Source: Salinimicrobium sediminis (GTDB lineage: Bacteria > Bacteroidota > Bacteroidia > Flavobacteriales > Flavobacteriaceae). Taken from it: a DNA stretch of 64,000 nucleotides. Of the stretch, positions 35,011-42,212 are shown piece after piece. A program made the position numbers and the translations under genes. The notes below the pieces were generated by a model that worked only from the letters and a program-made list of their open reading frames with translations, made no database searches and was not told the DNA's origin. Each line of letters begins with the position of its first letter. The first letter of the stretch is position 1. The stretch spans positions 95,831-159,830 of the forward strand of contig NZ_OCMF01000005.1 of the NCBI RefSeq assembly GCF_900215295.1, given 5' to 3'.

Positions 35011-36189
35011 TTATTGCTTCGGAAGTATTTTTACAATTCCTTTTCCTTCTACAGAAACATAGATATGCCCGTCAGGTGACTGTACAACATCACGTACGCG
35101 GCCAATATTCTCCAGGATCTTTTCCCTTGCAGTAACTTTTTTCCCGTCAAGGGTAAGATGCTCTACATACTGGAATTTTAAGGAACCTACCAAAATATCT
35201 CCTTTGAGGTCGGGATATTTATCTGAAGTTACATGTGCAAAACCACTTGGGGCAATTGACGGAACCCAATAGTAAATAGGATCTTCAAAATCTGGTCCCG
35301 AAGTCTCGTCAGTAAAAGAAGTGCCATCGTAATTGATGCCGTAACTTACCAATGGCCATCCATAGTTAGCACCTTTTTTAACTACATTAATTTCGTCACC
35401 ACCCTGTGGTCCATGCTCATGTACCCAAATCTCATTGGTGTCTGAATTGAAGATCATCCCCTGCGGATTTCTATGACCATATGAAAATACAGCTTCCTTA
35501 GCGCCAGATACTCCTACATAAGGATTATCCTGCGGAATACTGCCGTCTAAATTCAGCCTGTACACTTTTCCTCCATCTCGTGTAAGATCCTGCGGATTCA
35601 CATCCCGGTCTCCACGATCTCCAATACTGAAGTAAAGATGACCTTCATTGTCAAAATCTATTCGGGATCCAAAATGTTGTCCACGGGTAGAATTCGGGAC
35701 TGCTTTATATAAAACTTCTTTATTTGTAAGCTGGTTGTTTTCAAGTTTGGCGCGCATTAATTCTGTGTTTCCGCCTTCACCTTCTCCTGCAGATGAAGCG
35801 TATGTGAAATAGATCCAGCCGTCACTCTGATAATTAGGGCTAAGGGCAACATCTAAGAATCCGCCTTGTCCCCGGTTATACACCTCGGGAGCTCCCTGTA
35901 CCTGTTGTTTCTGGCCATTTTTAAAATGGATCAATTCTCCACTTTTTTCGGTGATCAACATGCTGCCATCGGGAAGGAAATCCATTCCCCATGCAATGTC
36001 AAGGCCGGGCACTACTACCTCATACTCATATTCGGCAGTAGTAAGTTGTTCTTCGGGAATAGTAACTACTGAAATTTTCTGAACAGTATCATTTTCAGGA
36101 GTAGTTTCTGTCTCCTGGGCTTTTGTATTTCCGTTTTCACCACATGCGAAAAGACCAAGGCTAAGGGAAAGAAGGAATATTTTTTTCAT
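35011..36189 (-). CDS. PQQ-dependent sugar (aldose) dehydrogenase family lipoprotein
   Basis: This six-bladed beta-propeller belongs to the glucose/sorbosone dehydrogenase (soluble GDH-like) family. Lipobox LFACGEN is near residue 14-20. Blade and active-site motifs include DIAWGMDFLPDGSMLITEK, GGFLDVALSPNY, RGQHFGSRIDFD, YSYGHRNPQGM-like FSYGHRNPQGMIF and VHEHGPQGGDEIN. The HGPQGGDE segment holds typical PQQ- and calcium-site residues. I start at the ATG at 36189, right before the signal peptide; the longer frame adds eight residues. The cytochrome gene follows. PQQ synthesis genes are not seen, so PQQ would have to be made elsewhere or imported. Confidence 0.9.
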   Translation of the reverse strand: MKKIFLLSLSLGLFACGENGNTKAQETETTPENDTVQKISVVTIPEEQLTTAEYEYEVVVPGLDIAWGMDFLPDGSMLITEKSGELIHFKNGQKQQVQGAPEVYNRGQGGFLDVALSPNYQSDGWIYFTYASSAGEGEGGNTELMRAKLENNQLTNKEVLYKAVPNSTRGQHFGSRIDFDNEGHLYFSIGDRGDRDVNPQDLTRDGGKVYRLNLDGSIPQDNPYVGVSGAKEAVFSYGHRNPQGMIFNSDTNEIWVHEHGPQGGDEINVVKKGANYGWPLVSYGINYDGTSFTDETSGPDFEDPIYYWVPSIAPSGFAHVTSDKYPDLKGDILVGSLKFQYVEHLTLDGKKVTAREKILENIGRVRDVVQSPDGHIYVSVEGKGIVKILPKQ

Positions 36190-36319
36190 TTTTAAGAAGT
36201 TGAAGTTGATCAAGATTAATGCAAACCCAAAGATAACAAGAAAATGGAGAAGATGAATAGAGGTGGAATCAAGAGATTTTATTAAGTATGTAATACGCCA
36301 GATATATTAAAAGAAATAT

Positions 36320-36327
36320 TATATTTG
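36320..36327 (+). promoter_or_regulatory. -7 box for tRNA-Pro
   Basis: TATATTTG followed by CAGCC is a perfect TAnnTTTG box. It would give a precursor with a 5' leader of about 85 nt that contains the period-7 repeats at 36341-36368. Confidence 0.6.
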
Positions 36328-36340
36328 CAGCCGCTAAGAG

Positions 36341-36368
36341 GATTCAAGATTCAGAATTTAAGATTCAA
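36341..36368. repeat. Period-7 repeat in the tRNA-Pro leader
   Basis: Units gattcaa, gattcag, aatttaa and gattcaa are in phase and share the unit of the tract at positions 2-29. Confidence 0.65.
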
Positions 36369-36417
36369 ATTGGAATTTGAAATTTGCTTATTGAGTTTTA
36401 TCAGCGCAAGCTGATCT

Positions 36418-36492
36418 CGGGGTGTAGCGTAGCCCGGTTATCGCGCCTGCTTTGGGAGCAGGAGGCCGCAGGTTCGAATCCTGCCACCCCGA
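36418..36492 (+). tRNA. tRNA-Pro (anticodon UGG)
   Basis: The 75-nt gene folds into a full cloverleaf. The acceptor stem is CGGGGTG / CACCCCG with discriminator A at 36492. The anticodon stem is CCTGC / GCAGG around the loop TTTGGGA, which gives anticodon TGG. The T stem GCAGG / CCTGC encloses TTCGAAT. CCA is not encoded. A terminator follows at once, and then seven imperfect copies of the tRNA 3' end with that terminator. Confidence 0.97.
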
Positions 36493-37165
36493 CGAATAAA
36501 GCCTTGCCTTTTTGATGCGAGGCTTTTTTTATGCTATTATTAGATAAAGAAGGTCGCAGGTTCCCCCGACACTTCGGGGCTGCCACCCCGACGAATAAAG
36601 CCTTGCCTTTTTGATGCGAGGCTTTTTTTATGCTATTATTAGATAAAGAAGGTCGCAGGTTCCCCCGACACTTCGGGGCTGCCACCCCGACAAATAAAGC
36701 CTTGCATTTTTGATGCGAGGCTTTTTTAATGGTATTATTAGATAAAGAAGGCCGCAAATTCCCCCTACACTTCGGGGCTGCCAACCCGACAAATAAAGCC
36801 TTTCATTTTTCTTGCGAGGTTTTTTCTATAGTATTATTAGATAAAGAAGGCCGCAGGTTCCCCGACACTTCGGGGCTGCCATCCCGACAAAATAAAGCCT
36901 TTCATTTTTGATGAGAGGCTTTTTCTATAGTATTATTAAATAAAGAAGGCCGCAGGTTCCCCCGACACTTCGGGGCTGCCACCCCGACAAATAAAGCCTT
37001 GCATTTTTGATGCGAGGCTTTTTTTAATGGTATTATTAGATAAAGAAGGCCGCAGGTTCCCCCGACACTTCGGGGCTGCCACCCCGACAAATAAAGCCTT
37101 GCATTTTTGATGCGAGGCTTTTTTTAATGGTATTATTAGATAAAGAAGGCCGCAGGTTCCCCTGG
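36493..37165 (+). repeat. Tandem 99-bp array of tRNA-Pro 3'-end plus terminator units
   Basis: Seven terminator modules (G of the aaagcc start at 36501, 36600, 36699, 36798, 36897, 36996 and 37096) alternate with seven copies of a tRNA-tail module. Each tail copy keeps gccgcaggttc and ctgccaccccgac from tRNA-Pro, but between them has ccccgacacttcgggg, a six-pair hairpin that replaces the T loop. An AT-rich spacer (tattattagataaagaag) completes the unit. The last tail copy breaks off at about 37162. No copy contains the 5' half, so none can be a functional tRNA. The period of 99, divisible by three, keeps false frames open on both strands. Confidence 0.93.
36499..36530 (+). terminator. Intrinsic terminator of tRNA-Pro (copied in the array)
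   Basis: A nine-pair stem (aagccttgc / gcgaggctt) has a nine-base loop, followed by TTTTT. Versions of it recur once per 99-bp unit up to about 37125. Confidence 0.85.
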
Positions 37166-37180
37166 AAACTTCTAAAAATA

Positions 37181-37239
37181 AAGGGGGAGAACTTTTTCAA
37201 CATCGCTCCGCATGTTCTCCTCTTGCTTTCTTCCCCCTT
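37181..37239. other. Nested inverted repeats between the array and the kinase promoter
   Basis: ggagaac (37186-37192) pairs with gttctcc (37214-37220), and aaggggg (37181-37187) pairs with cccccctt-like bases ending at 37239. The two stems share two G residues, so they either stack or compete. There is no open frame. It lies upstream of the kinase promoter, so it is not a leader of that gene. The function is unknown. Confidence 0.4.
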
Positions 37240-37307
37240 AGTTTTGCCTCACATCTTTAGCGGTATAATTTGTTTATTTTGTGATATAATGTTAAATAAT
37301 AAGATCT

Positions 37308-37315
37308 TATTTTTG
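37308..37315 (+). promoter_or_regulatory. -7 box for the PAS histidine kinase, almost on the start codon
   Basis: TATTTTTG matches TAnnTTTG perfectly and ends five bases before the ATG at 37321. Transcription would start on or next to the ATG, which predicts a leaderless mRNA. The box's final G is also part of a GTG that opens the longer reading frame. Confidence 0.6.
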
Positions 37316-37320
37316 TGCCT

Positions 37321-38415
37321 ATGGCTGAGACTCCCAGAAATGATGCCCGACAATTACGGCAACTTAATTTCGACCTTGCAAATTATTTTTCCAATACAGT
37401 AATTCCGCAGCTGTTTGTTGATGCCGATCTCATTTTGAGGATCTTCACTCCACCAGCAATGAAACAATTTTCTTTAACATATGATCATGTGGGTAGCCAT
37501 ATCTCAGATATTAAGGATAACCTCCGTTATCCCCATGTTGTTGAAGATATTCGTGAGGTAATTGATAATCCAAGTGATTCTTTGGAAAAAGAAGTGCAGA
37601 CCACAGACGGCTACTGGTATCAGATGAACATTGTTCCTTATATTGAACACGAGGAGGATGTCATTAACGGAGTTATTATCACTTTTACAGATGTTACAAA
37701 GAGATTGCTTGCTTTGAGAGAATCGGAAAAATTGAATTCTCAGTACGAGATCCTCATGTTTGCCTTAGCACATGATATAAGACAACCTCTCTCAACAATC
37801 TCCTTAGTTGCTGATGGATTAAAGATGGTTTCTTCACAGGACGGTTCTAGACAGTTCGGCAAATGGGCCGACACCCTCCGAAAATCTTCAAGAAGTCTAG
37901 AAACTTTGATTGAAGACTTTACTGCCGGTAAGGTAGAGGAGAGGGCAGAATCTTCCGAAGAAATGAAGCTGAACATTAAAGATATCTGCGAAGATATACT
38001 TCTCGCCCTTAAATTGGAGATTAGGAAAAAAAATATAAAAGTAACAACGGATCTAAAGGTAGCAGAGATAACTTTTCCCAGGAGCAGTCTAAGAAGTGTA
38101 ATCTATAATCTTATCCATAATGCGGTCAAATTTAACGATCCTGAAAAAGCTTCAGAGATAAATATAGCCACAGAGGAAATAGGAGATTTTGTGATCCTGT
38201 GTGTGCAGGATAATGGATTGGGTATATCACGTGAAGATCAGAGACTTGTGTTCAAAAAATCTTCAAGATTACATAATGATATAAAAGGTACCGGAATGGG
38301 GCTTTATGTTATTAAACAAATGATTGAAGATAATGATGGCCGAATTAAGCTAGAGAGTGATAAAGGAGAAGGAAGCACCTTTAAGGTCTTCTTTAAAAAT
38401 CACAAAACAGCATAA
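37321..38415 (+). CDS. PAS-domain sensor histidine kinase
   Basis: The 364-residue soluble kinase has an N-terminal PAS domain of the PAS_10 type (about 18-125, ANYFSNTVIPQLFVDADLILRIFTPP; its core is near 21-45), as found in CheB-CheR-PAS fusion sensors. A HisKA-type domain carries H151 in LAHDIRQPLS. The HATPase domain has the N box NLIHNAVKF near 260, G1 DNGLGIS near 295 and G2 GTGMGLYVIKQM near 320. There is no membrane helix, so it senses a cytoplasmic cue or is recruited by a partner. No response regulator is adjacent. I chose the ATG at 37321 over a GTG at 37315, which lies in the -7 box. Confidence 0.92.
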   Translation: MAETPRNDARQLRQLNFDLANYFSNTVIPQLFVDADLILRIFTPPAMKQFSLTYDHVGSHISDIKDNLRYPHVVEDIREVIDNPSDSLEKEVQTTDGYWYQMNIVPYIEHEEDVINGVIITFTDVTKRLLALRESEKLNSQYEILMFALAHDIRQPLSTISLVADGLKMVSSQDGSRQFGKWADTLRKSSRSLETLIEDFTAGKVEERAESSEEMKLNIKDICEDILLALKLEIRKKNIKVTTDLKVAEITFPRSSLRSVIYNLIHNAVKFNDPEKASEINIATEEIGDFVILCVQDNGLGISREDQRLVFKKSSRLHNDIKGTGMGLYVIKQMIEDNDGRIKLESDKGEGSTFKVFFKNHKTA

Positions 38416-38745
38416 TCAGATAAAATTATCTTATAACTTTTTATATAGAATAGTACTTTTAAAATGCAAAAAATACCCTTCTAAAGGTCACCTAATCGCT
38501 TACCTGGAGGATAGGGAAAAGAGAAAGGTTCTGAATTTACTGGCATGACGGGACAAGCAAATTAAACCTGCCACCCCTACAAAATAAAAATCTGCACTTT
38601 TGTGCAGGTTTTTTTGTTTTAATTGAAGCCAACGCTTGCTCTTAAACCGAAGGGCTGGCAAAAAAATCTGTGCAGGCGTGTCAGTACCTGTGCGTAGGAT
38701 TTCAAATTCGGACTGATTTTGAACTTTACTTTTTGAAAAATAGTT
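38416..38745. other. 330-bp gap with tRNA-tail remnant
   Basis: Positions 38567-38580 (cctgccacccctac) repeat the 3' end of tRNA-Pro with one change, followed by a terminator at 38592-38615. The rest, to 38745, contains short GC-rich segments around 38640-38700 without an open frame that I can support. Confidence 0.6.
38592..38615 (+). terminator. Intrinsic terminator beyond the kinase gene
   Basis: ctgcac / gtgcag with a four-base loop is followed by a T-rich tract. An alternative longer pairing of aaacctgc (from the tRNA-tail remnant at 38564) with gcaggttt is also possible. Confidence 0.75.
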
Positions 38746-39087
38746 CTATAGTTTTACCCAACTTGTATTGTCCTCTGCTCTAAGCAGTGTCCTCTCATTT
38801 TTGACGATAAATGAAAAATTCATTTTCCTGTCTTTATCAAAGAAAAGATCAATCTTTTCGCCACTGATTTTGTAATCTACTCTGTATATTATATCACCTA
38901 TTCCGAGATCTGCTTGAGAATTTCCGATAAATTGAATATATTCAGTACAATCAAATCCCTCACAATCTGTATTTTCCTGATTAAATCTACCATTCATTTC
39001 AACAAAGTCAGTATTATCTTTTGAACAAGATGATACTATAACAATAGTTATTAAAAAATTAATAACTTTAAATATTCTTTTTAGCAT
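38746..39087 (-). CDS. Small lipoprotein of unknown function
   Basis: The 113-residue protein has a lipoprotein signal peptide (VINFLITIVIVSSCSK, lipobox cysteine near residue 21). The mature part is beta-rich, with CEGFDCTEYIQFIGNSQADLG holding two further cysteines near 42-47 that may form a disulfide. It resembles other small lipocalin-like lipoproteins of flavobacteria, but I recognise no named family. The gene is AT-rich and stands alone between the accessory region and surE, so it may be part of the variable segment. Confidence 0.65.
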   Translation of the reverse strand: MLKRIFKVINFLITIVIVSSCSKDNTDFVEMNGRFNQENTDCEGFDCTEYIQFIGNSQADLGIGDIIYRVDYKISGEKIDLFFDKDRKMNFSFIVKNERTLLRAEDNTSWVKL

Positions 39088-39280
39088 AACAAGGATTTTT
39101 AATGAAAGGAGCTTCTACTTGTATGAGTAAAAAAACTTATAAAGGTTGCGTAACAAGTAAAATGAAATTAAATAAATCCAGTGAACATCCTCTTATTCTT
39201 TGTTTATTATTAATGATAAAGTGCTCTTAATCCCGCTTTGAAAGTGCAAAATTTACCTGGATATTTATTCGGAAAGTTTT

Positions 39281-40006
39281 CTATGATCTTTTCCCTTCCA
39301 GGATCTTTTTATTGGTTAAGTCCAGGATCATCGGAGTAATGCTGGTTTTTCCGTTTTTCACTGCCCACCGGTCTGTACCTTCTTCGACCTCTTCAATAGG
39401 AAAAACGGTGAACCAATAGTGGTCTCTTCCCATCGGGTCCTGTTGCTGAATGACTTTACCATCATAGTGACGTATAGACTGGCAGGTCCAAACTATATCT
39501 CCTTCGGGTTGCCGCGGAAAATTGATATTTAAAAGTTCCATTTCATGTTCCTTAACTGTATCCTGTAAGGCAGCTTTTACAAAAGGTTCCAAAGCTTCAA
39601 AATCGGGTTCATCTTCCCCTACAGAGACACTTAAAGCAATTCCTCGTATACCGAAAAGAACAGCTTGCCGGGCAGCCGAAAGGGTTCCGGAATGCCATGC
39701 TGAATTTCCCAGATTTGAACCAATATTTATTCCGGAAAGCACAAGATCTATATCATCAAAAAGGTGGATCCCCAGGGCTACACAATCGGCAGGAGTTCCG
39801 CTTACGCGGTAAGCTTCCATGCCTTCGAAGTGAATGGGAGATTTTTTATAAGTAATAGGTTTTGCAGAAGTTATGGCTTGTCCCATGGAAGATTGTTCCA
39901 CATCGGGCGCCATGACAATTACTTCACCATATTCAGCTGCACATTTGGCAAGGCAGGAAAGTCCGGGGCTGTATATTCCGTCATCATTGGTCACTAATAT
40001 CTTCAT
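39281..40006 (-). CDS. surE: 5'-nucleotidase SurE
   Basis: SurE is a metal-dependent phosphatase that hydrolyses 5'- and 3'-nucleoside monophosphates, linked to stationary-phase survival. The metal site is in MKILVTNDDGIYSPG (D8 and D9), SSMGQAIT near 41-48 is the phosphate loop, GTPADCV near 70-76, and SGINIGSNLGNSAWHSGTLSAA near 91-112. The NxxxxHSGT part of the last is diagnostic. I start at the ATG at 40006; the upstream extension of 13 residues has no family match. The product is 241 residues, a normal size. Confidence 0.96.
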   Translation of the reverse strand: MKILVTNDDGIYSPGLSCLAKCAAEYGEVIVMAPDVEQSSMGQAITSAKPITYKKSPIHFEGMEAYRVSGTPADCVALGIHLFDDIDLVLSGINIGSNLGNSAWHSGTLSAARQAVLFGIRGIALSVSVGEDEPDFEALEPFVKAALQDTVKEHEMELLNINFPRQPEGDIVWTCQSIRHYDGKVIQQQDPMGRDHYWFTVFPIEEVEEGTDRWAVKNGKTSITPMILDLTNKKILEGKRS

Positions 40007-40142
40007 AACAAATATTTTTAATCTGGTTCTTAAAGTAAAATACAAAACTTTGAATTAATTGTAAACGTTGGAATTATAAGTCTGTGTTAAGAAGCACCCA
40101 GAAGTGTTTTTTGCTGCTTATTTTTATTAAAAACCAAGTGAA

Positions 40143-41045
40143 ATGAGAAAAGCAGTTCTGGTTCATAATCCCACAGCAGGATCCGGCGAACACAGTAAAA
40201 AGAGCCTGATTAAAAAAATTGAATCGGCTGGGTACGAAGTAAAGTATTTCTCTACTGACCTGCCGGGATGGGAGCGATTTACCAAAGAAAAAGTTCATGT
40301 CATTTTTGTTGCCGGGGGTGATGGGACGGTTCAAAAGCTGGTGGCAGCTCTGCTAAATGAGGATGATCAAATTAAAAAGGTTCCTGTGCAAATACTACCT
40401 ATGGGAACAGCCAATAATATCGCCGCTACGCTTAATTTGGATGCTCCTGTAGAGAAGCTGGTAGAATATCAAAATACGGTAGGATTTGATGTGGGCAAAG
40501 TAAAAGGGGCCGGTGAACCCGATTTTTTTATAGAGGCACTCGGTTTCGGAATTTTCCCGCGGCTGGTCAAAATAATGAAGGAAAAAGAAGAAGAGGATGG
40601 GGAGTTAGATCCTGAGGTCGAACTGAAGAAATCTTTGCAGGAGCTGCTAAAAACCGTAAGAAGTTATGCCGCAGGTGAAGCTATTATTATTGCAGACGAA
40701 GAGGAGATAACCGGTAAGTTTCTCCTTATTGAGCTCATGAACATAAAATTTATAGGCCCTCATTTTGAACTTGCTCCCGGTGCCAATACCGGTGATGGCA
40801 ATTTTGAACTTATTGCCGTTCCCGAAGATGCGAGGGAAGATCTTGCCCAATACATTGAGGATCTTATGGAAAATCGTAAGAAAAGACCTCTGGAAGATTT
40901 TGCTTTCTTAAAAAAGGTCAAGGAAGTTCGTATCAAATGGATGGGAGAAGATATGCACGTAGATGATGAAAGAATTGAGGGAAAACGAGGAGAGGAGATA
41001 ACTGCAATCAATAGTCAGGCGGTTTTTGAATTTCGTATTCCTTAG
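40143..41045 (+). CDS. Diacylglycerol/lipid kinase family protein
   Basis: The 300-residue cytosolic protein has the DAGK catalytic domain: VHNPTAGSGEHSKK near 7-20, the nucleotide-binding GGDGTVQKL near 59-67, MGTANNIAATL near 86-96, and a C-terminal beta-sandwich. YegS- and DgkB-like members phosphorylate diacylglycerol or related lipids. Here the substrate is uncertain. The glycine-rich loop and the GTANN motif are intact, so activity is expected. It is divergent from surE and followed about 100 bp later by a cytochrome c gene. Confidence 0.88.
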   Translation: MRKAVLVHNPTAGSGEHSKKSLIKKIESAGYEVKYFSTDLPGWERFTKEKVHVIFVAGGDGTVQKLVAALLNEDDQIKKVPVQILPMGTANNIAATLNLDAPVEKLVEYQNTVGFDVGKVKGAGEPDFFIEALGFGIFPRLVKIMKEKEEEDGELDPEVELKKSLQELLKTVRSYAAGEAIIIADEEEITGKFLLIELMNIKFIGPHFELAPGANTGDGNFELIAVPEDAREDLAQYIEDLMENRKKRPLEDFAFLKKVKEVRIKWMGEDMHVDDERIEGKRGEEITAINSQAVFEFRIP

Positions 41046-41146
41046 GTGATCATGTTGTTTTCATCTGATTTAATTGATTTTTAACGTTTTTACCTAAAAT
41101 GAATCCTTTTTTTGAAGAGATTTGTGTGTTATAAACAATTCTCATT

Positions 41147-41806
41147 ATGGTAAAAATTAATTTAAAACAATCGTACAGCCGGCTGTTAATGGGAATAGCC
41201 GGATGGTTTCTACCCGGGCTGTTAATGCTACTTTCTTTGTTTCTTAGCAGTTGCCAGGAAAAGAATTATGCCAAAGTATCCGAAGAGCCAACGGTTGTCG
41301 AAGTATCCCACGATCAAAAGGTTAAAAGAGGAGAATATCTTGTTACTACAATTGGTTGTGCAGACTGTCATTCTCCTAAGAAGTTTGGAGAAAGAGGGCC
41401 TGAAGAGGTTGCAGGATTGCTACTTTCAGGTTATCAGCAGGGGCAGGAGCTTCCCGCAGTTGACATGGCTAATCTTCCACCTGGTTTTATAGCAATGAGC
41501 GGAGATCTTACTGCTGCTTACGGACCCTGGGGAACTTCTTTTGCAGCAAATATTACTTCTCATGAAACCGGGATTGGTAACTGGAGCCTGGAACAGTTCA
41601 AAACAGCTATGCAAAAAGGAAAGTACAAAGGAATTGAGAATGCCAGAGATTTGTTACCTCCAATGCCCTGGTTCAACTTTGCTCATCTTACAGATGAGGA
41701 CCTGGAGGCCATGTACGTTTACCTGCAGAGTACCAAACCCGTAGAAAACGTGGTGCCTGCACCCATTCCACCGGGCGCCAAACCGGCATCTATCTCAGGA
41801 TTATAA
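41147..41806 (+). CDS. Lipid-anchored c-type cytochrome (diheme-type fold, one CxxCH)
   Basis: The 219-residue protein has an N-terminal hydrophobic signal (about 13-32, ending LFLSSCQE) with a lipobox. One CADCH haem motif is near 72-76 in YLVTTIGCADCHSPK. The C-terminal half (ETGIGNWSLEQFKTAMQKGKY and LLPPMPWFNFAHLTDEDLEAMYVYLQS) looks like the domain of alcohol or aldehyde dehydrogenase cytochrome subunits, and the methionine of PPMPW (about 172) is a likely axial ligand. The redox partner is unknown. It converges on the nuo operon and shares its terminator region. Confidence 0.85.
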   Translation: MVKINLKQSYSRLLMGIAGWFLPGLLMLLSLFLSSCQEKNYAKVSEEPTVVEVSHDQKVKRGEYLVTTIGCADCHSPKKFGERGPEEVAGLLLSGYQQGQELPAVDMANLPPGFIAMSGDLTAAYGPWGTSFAANITSHETGIGNWSLEQFKTAMQKGKYKGIENARDLLPPMPWFNFAHLTDEDLEAMYVYLQSTKPVENVVPAPIPPGAKPASISGL

Positions 41807-41816
41807 ACTGGTATTC

Positions 41817-41859
41817 AAAAAAAGGCCCTGCAACTTGCAGGGCCCGGCCGTTTCCGGCC
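41817..41859 (-). terminator. Terminator of the nuo operon, two hairpins
   Basis: The hairpin ggccctgca / tgcagggcc (41824-41844) is followed by seven T on the minus strand. A second hairpin, ggccg / cggcc (41846-41859), lies just before it. It ends the nuo operon 31 bp after the 105-residue gene. Confidence 0.9.
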
Positions 41860-41889
41860 AACCTAAACTTAAACAAAAATCAACTGAAC

Positions 41890-42207
41890 CTATTTCCAGT
41901 ATTGCGGTTTGGTGTCTTCGGTAAGCTGCTTCCAATATCCCGGCGTTACCTTACGACCGTCAAATGTTTTTAATTTTCTTTCGAAAACCCCAATCACAGG
42001 GTTAAATGTAATATCGGTTACTCCTATTGTATATAACTGAGGTTCTTCAGGAGTTTTTTTCTTTTCCTCCTCAATGATAACCTGAAATCCATTGTGTTCT
42101 AATAGCCTTGTCAGAAACTCCTTCCGTTCTTCATCAATTTTCTTTTCAATGAAGCTCACTCTTGTTTCTCCAATGCTTCCGAAGCTATGCTTTCCATCTA
42201 ATGCCAT
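41890..42207 (-). CDS. Uncharacterised protein at the 3' end of the nuo operon
   Basis: The 105-residue soluble, charged protein matches no family I know. The N-terminal half is a likely amphipathic helix (SFIEKKIDEERKEFLTRLLEHNG, about 18-40). The second half is beta-rich: YTIGVTDITFNPVIGVFERKL near 59-79, then RKVTPGYWKQLTE and a terminal PQYWK. It has no cysteines, so it binds no Fe-S cluster by itself. It starts 5 bp after nuoN and lies before the operon terminator, so it is transcribed with complex I. A role as accessory or assembly factor is inference. Confidence 0.75.
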   Translation of the reverse strand: MALDGKHSFGSIGETRVSFIEKKIDEERKEFLTRLLEHNGFQVIIEEEKKKTPEEPQLYTIGVTDITFNPVIGVFERKLKTFDGRKVTPGYWKQLTEDTKPQYWK

Positions 42208-42212
42208 AAGAC

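Noticed and set aside
36401..37090. Minus-strand open frames encoding a 33-residue repeat protein
   Set aside because: They arise because the 99-bp tandem unit is divisible by three, and they run through terminators and the antisense of the tRNA gene.
36493..37165. CRISPR-like repeat array
   Set aside because: The whole 99-bp unit is repeated with scattered point changes. There are no unique spacers between constant repeats, and no cas gene is present.
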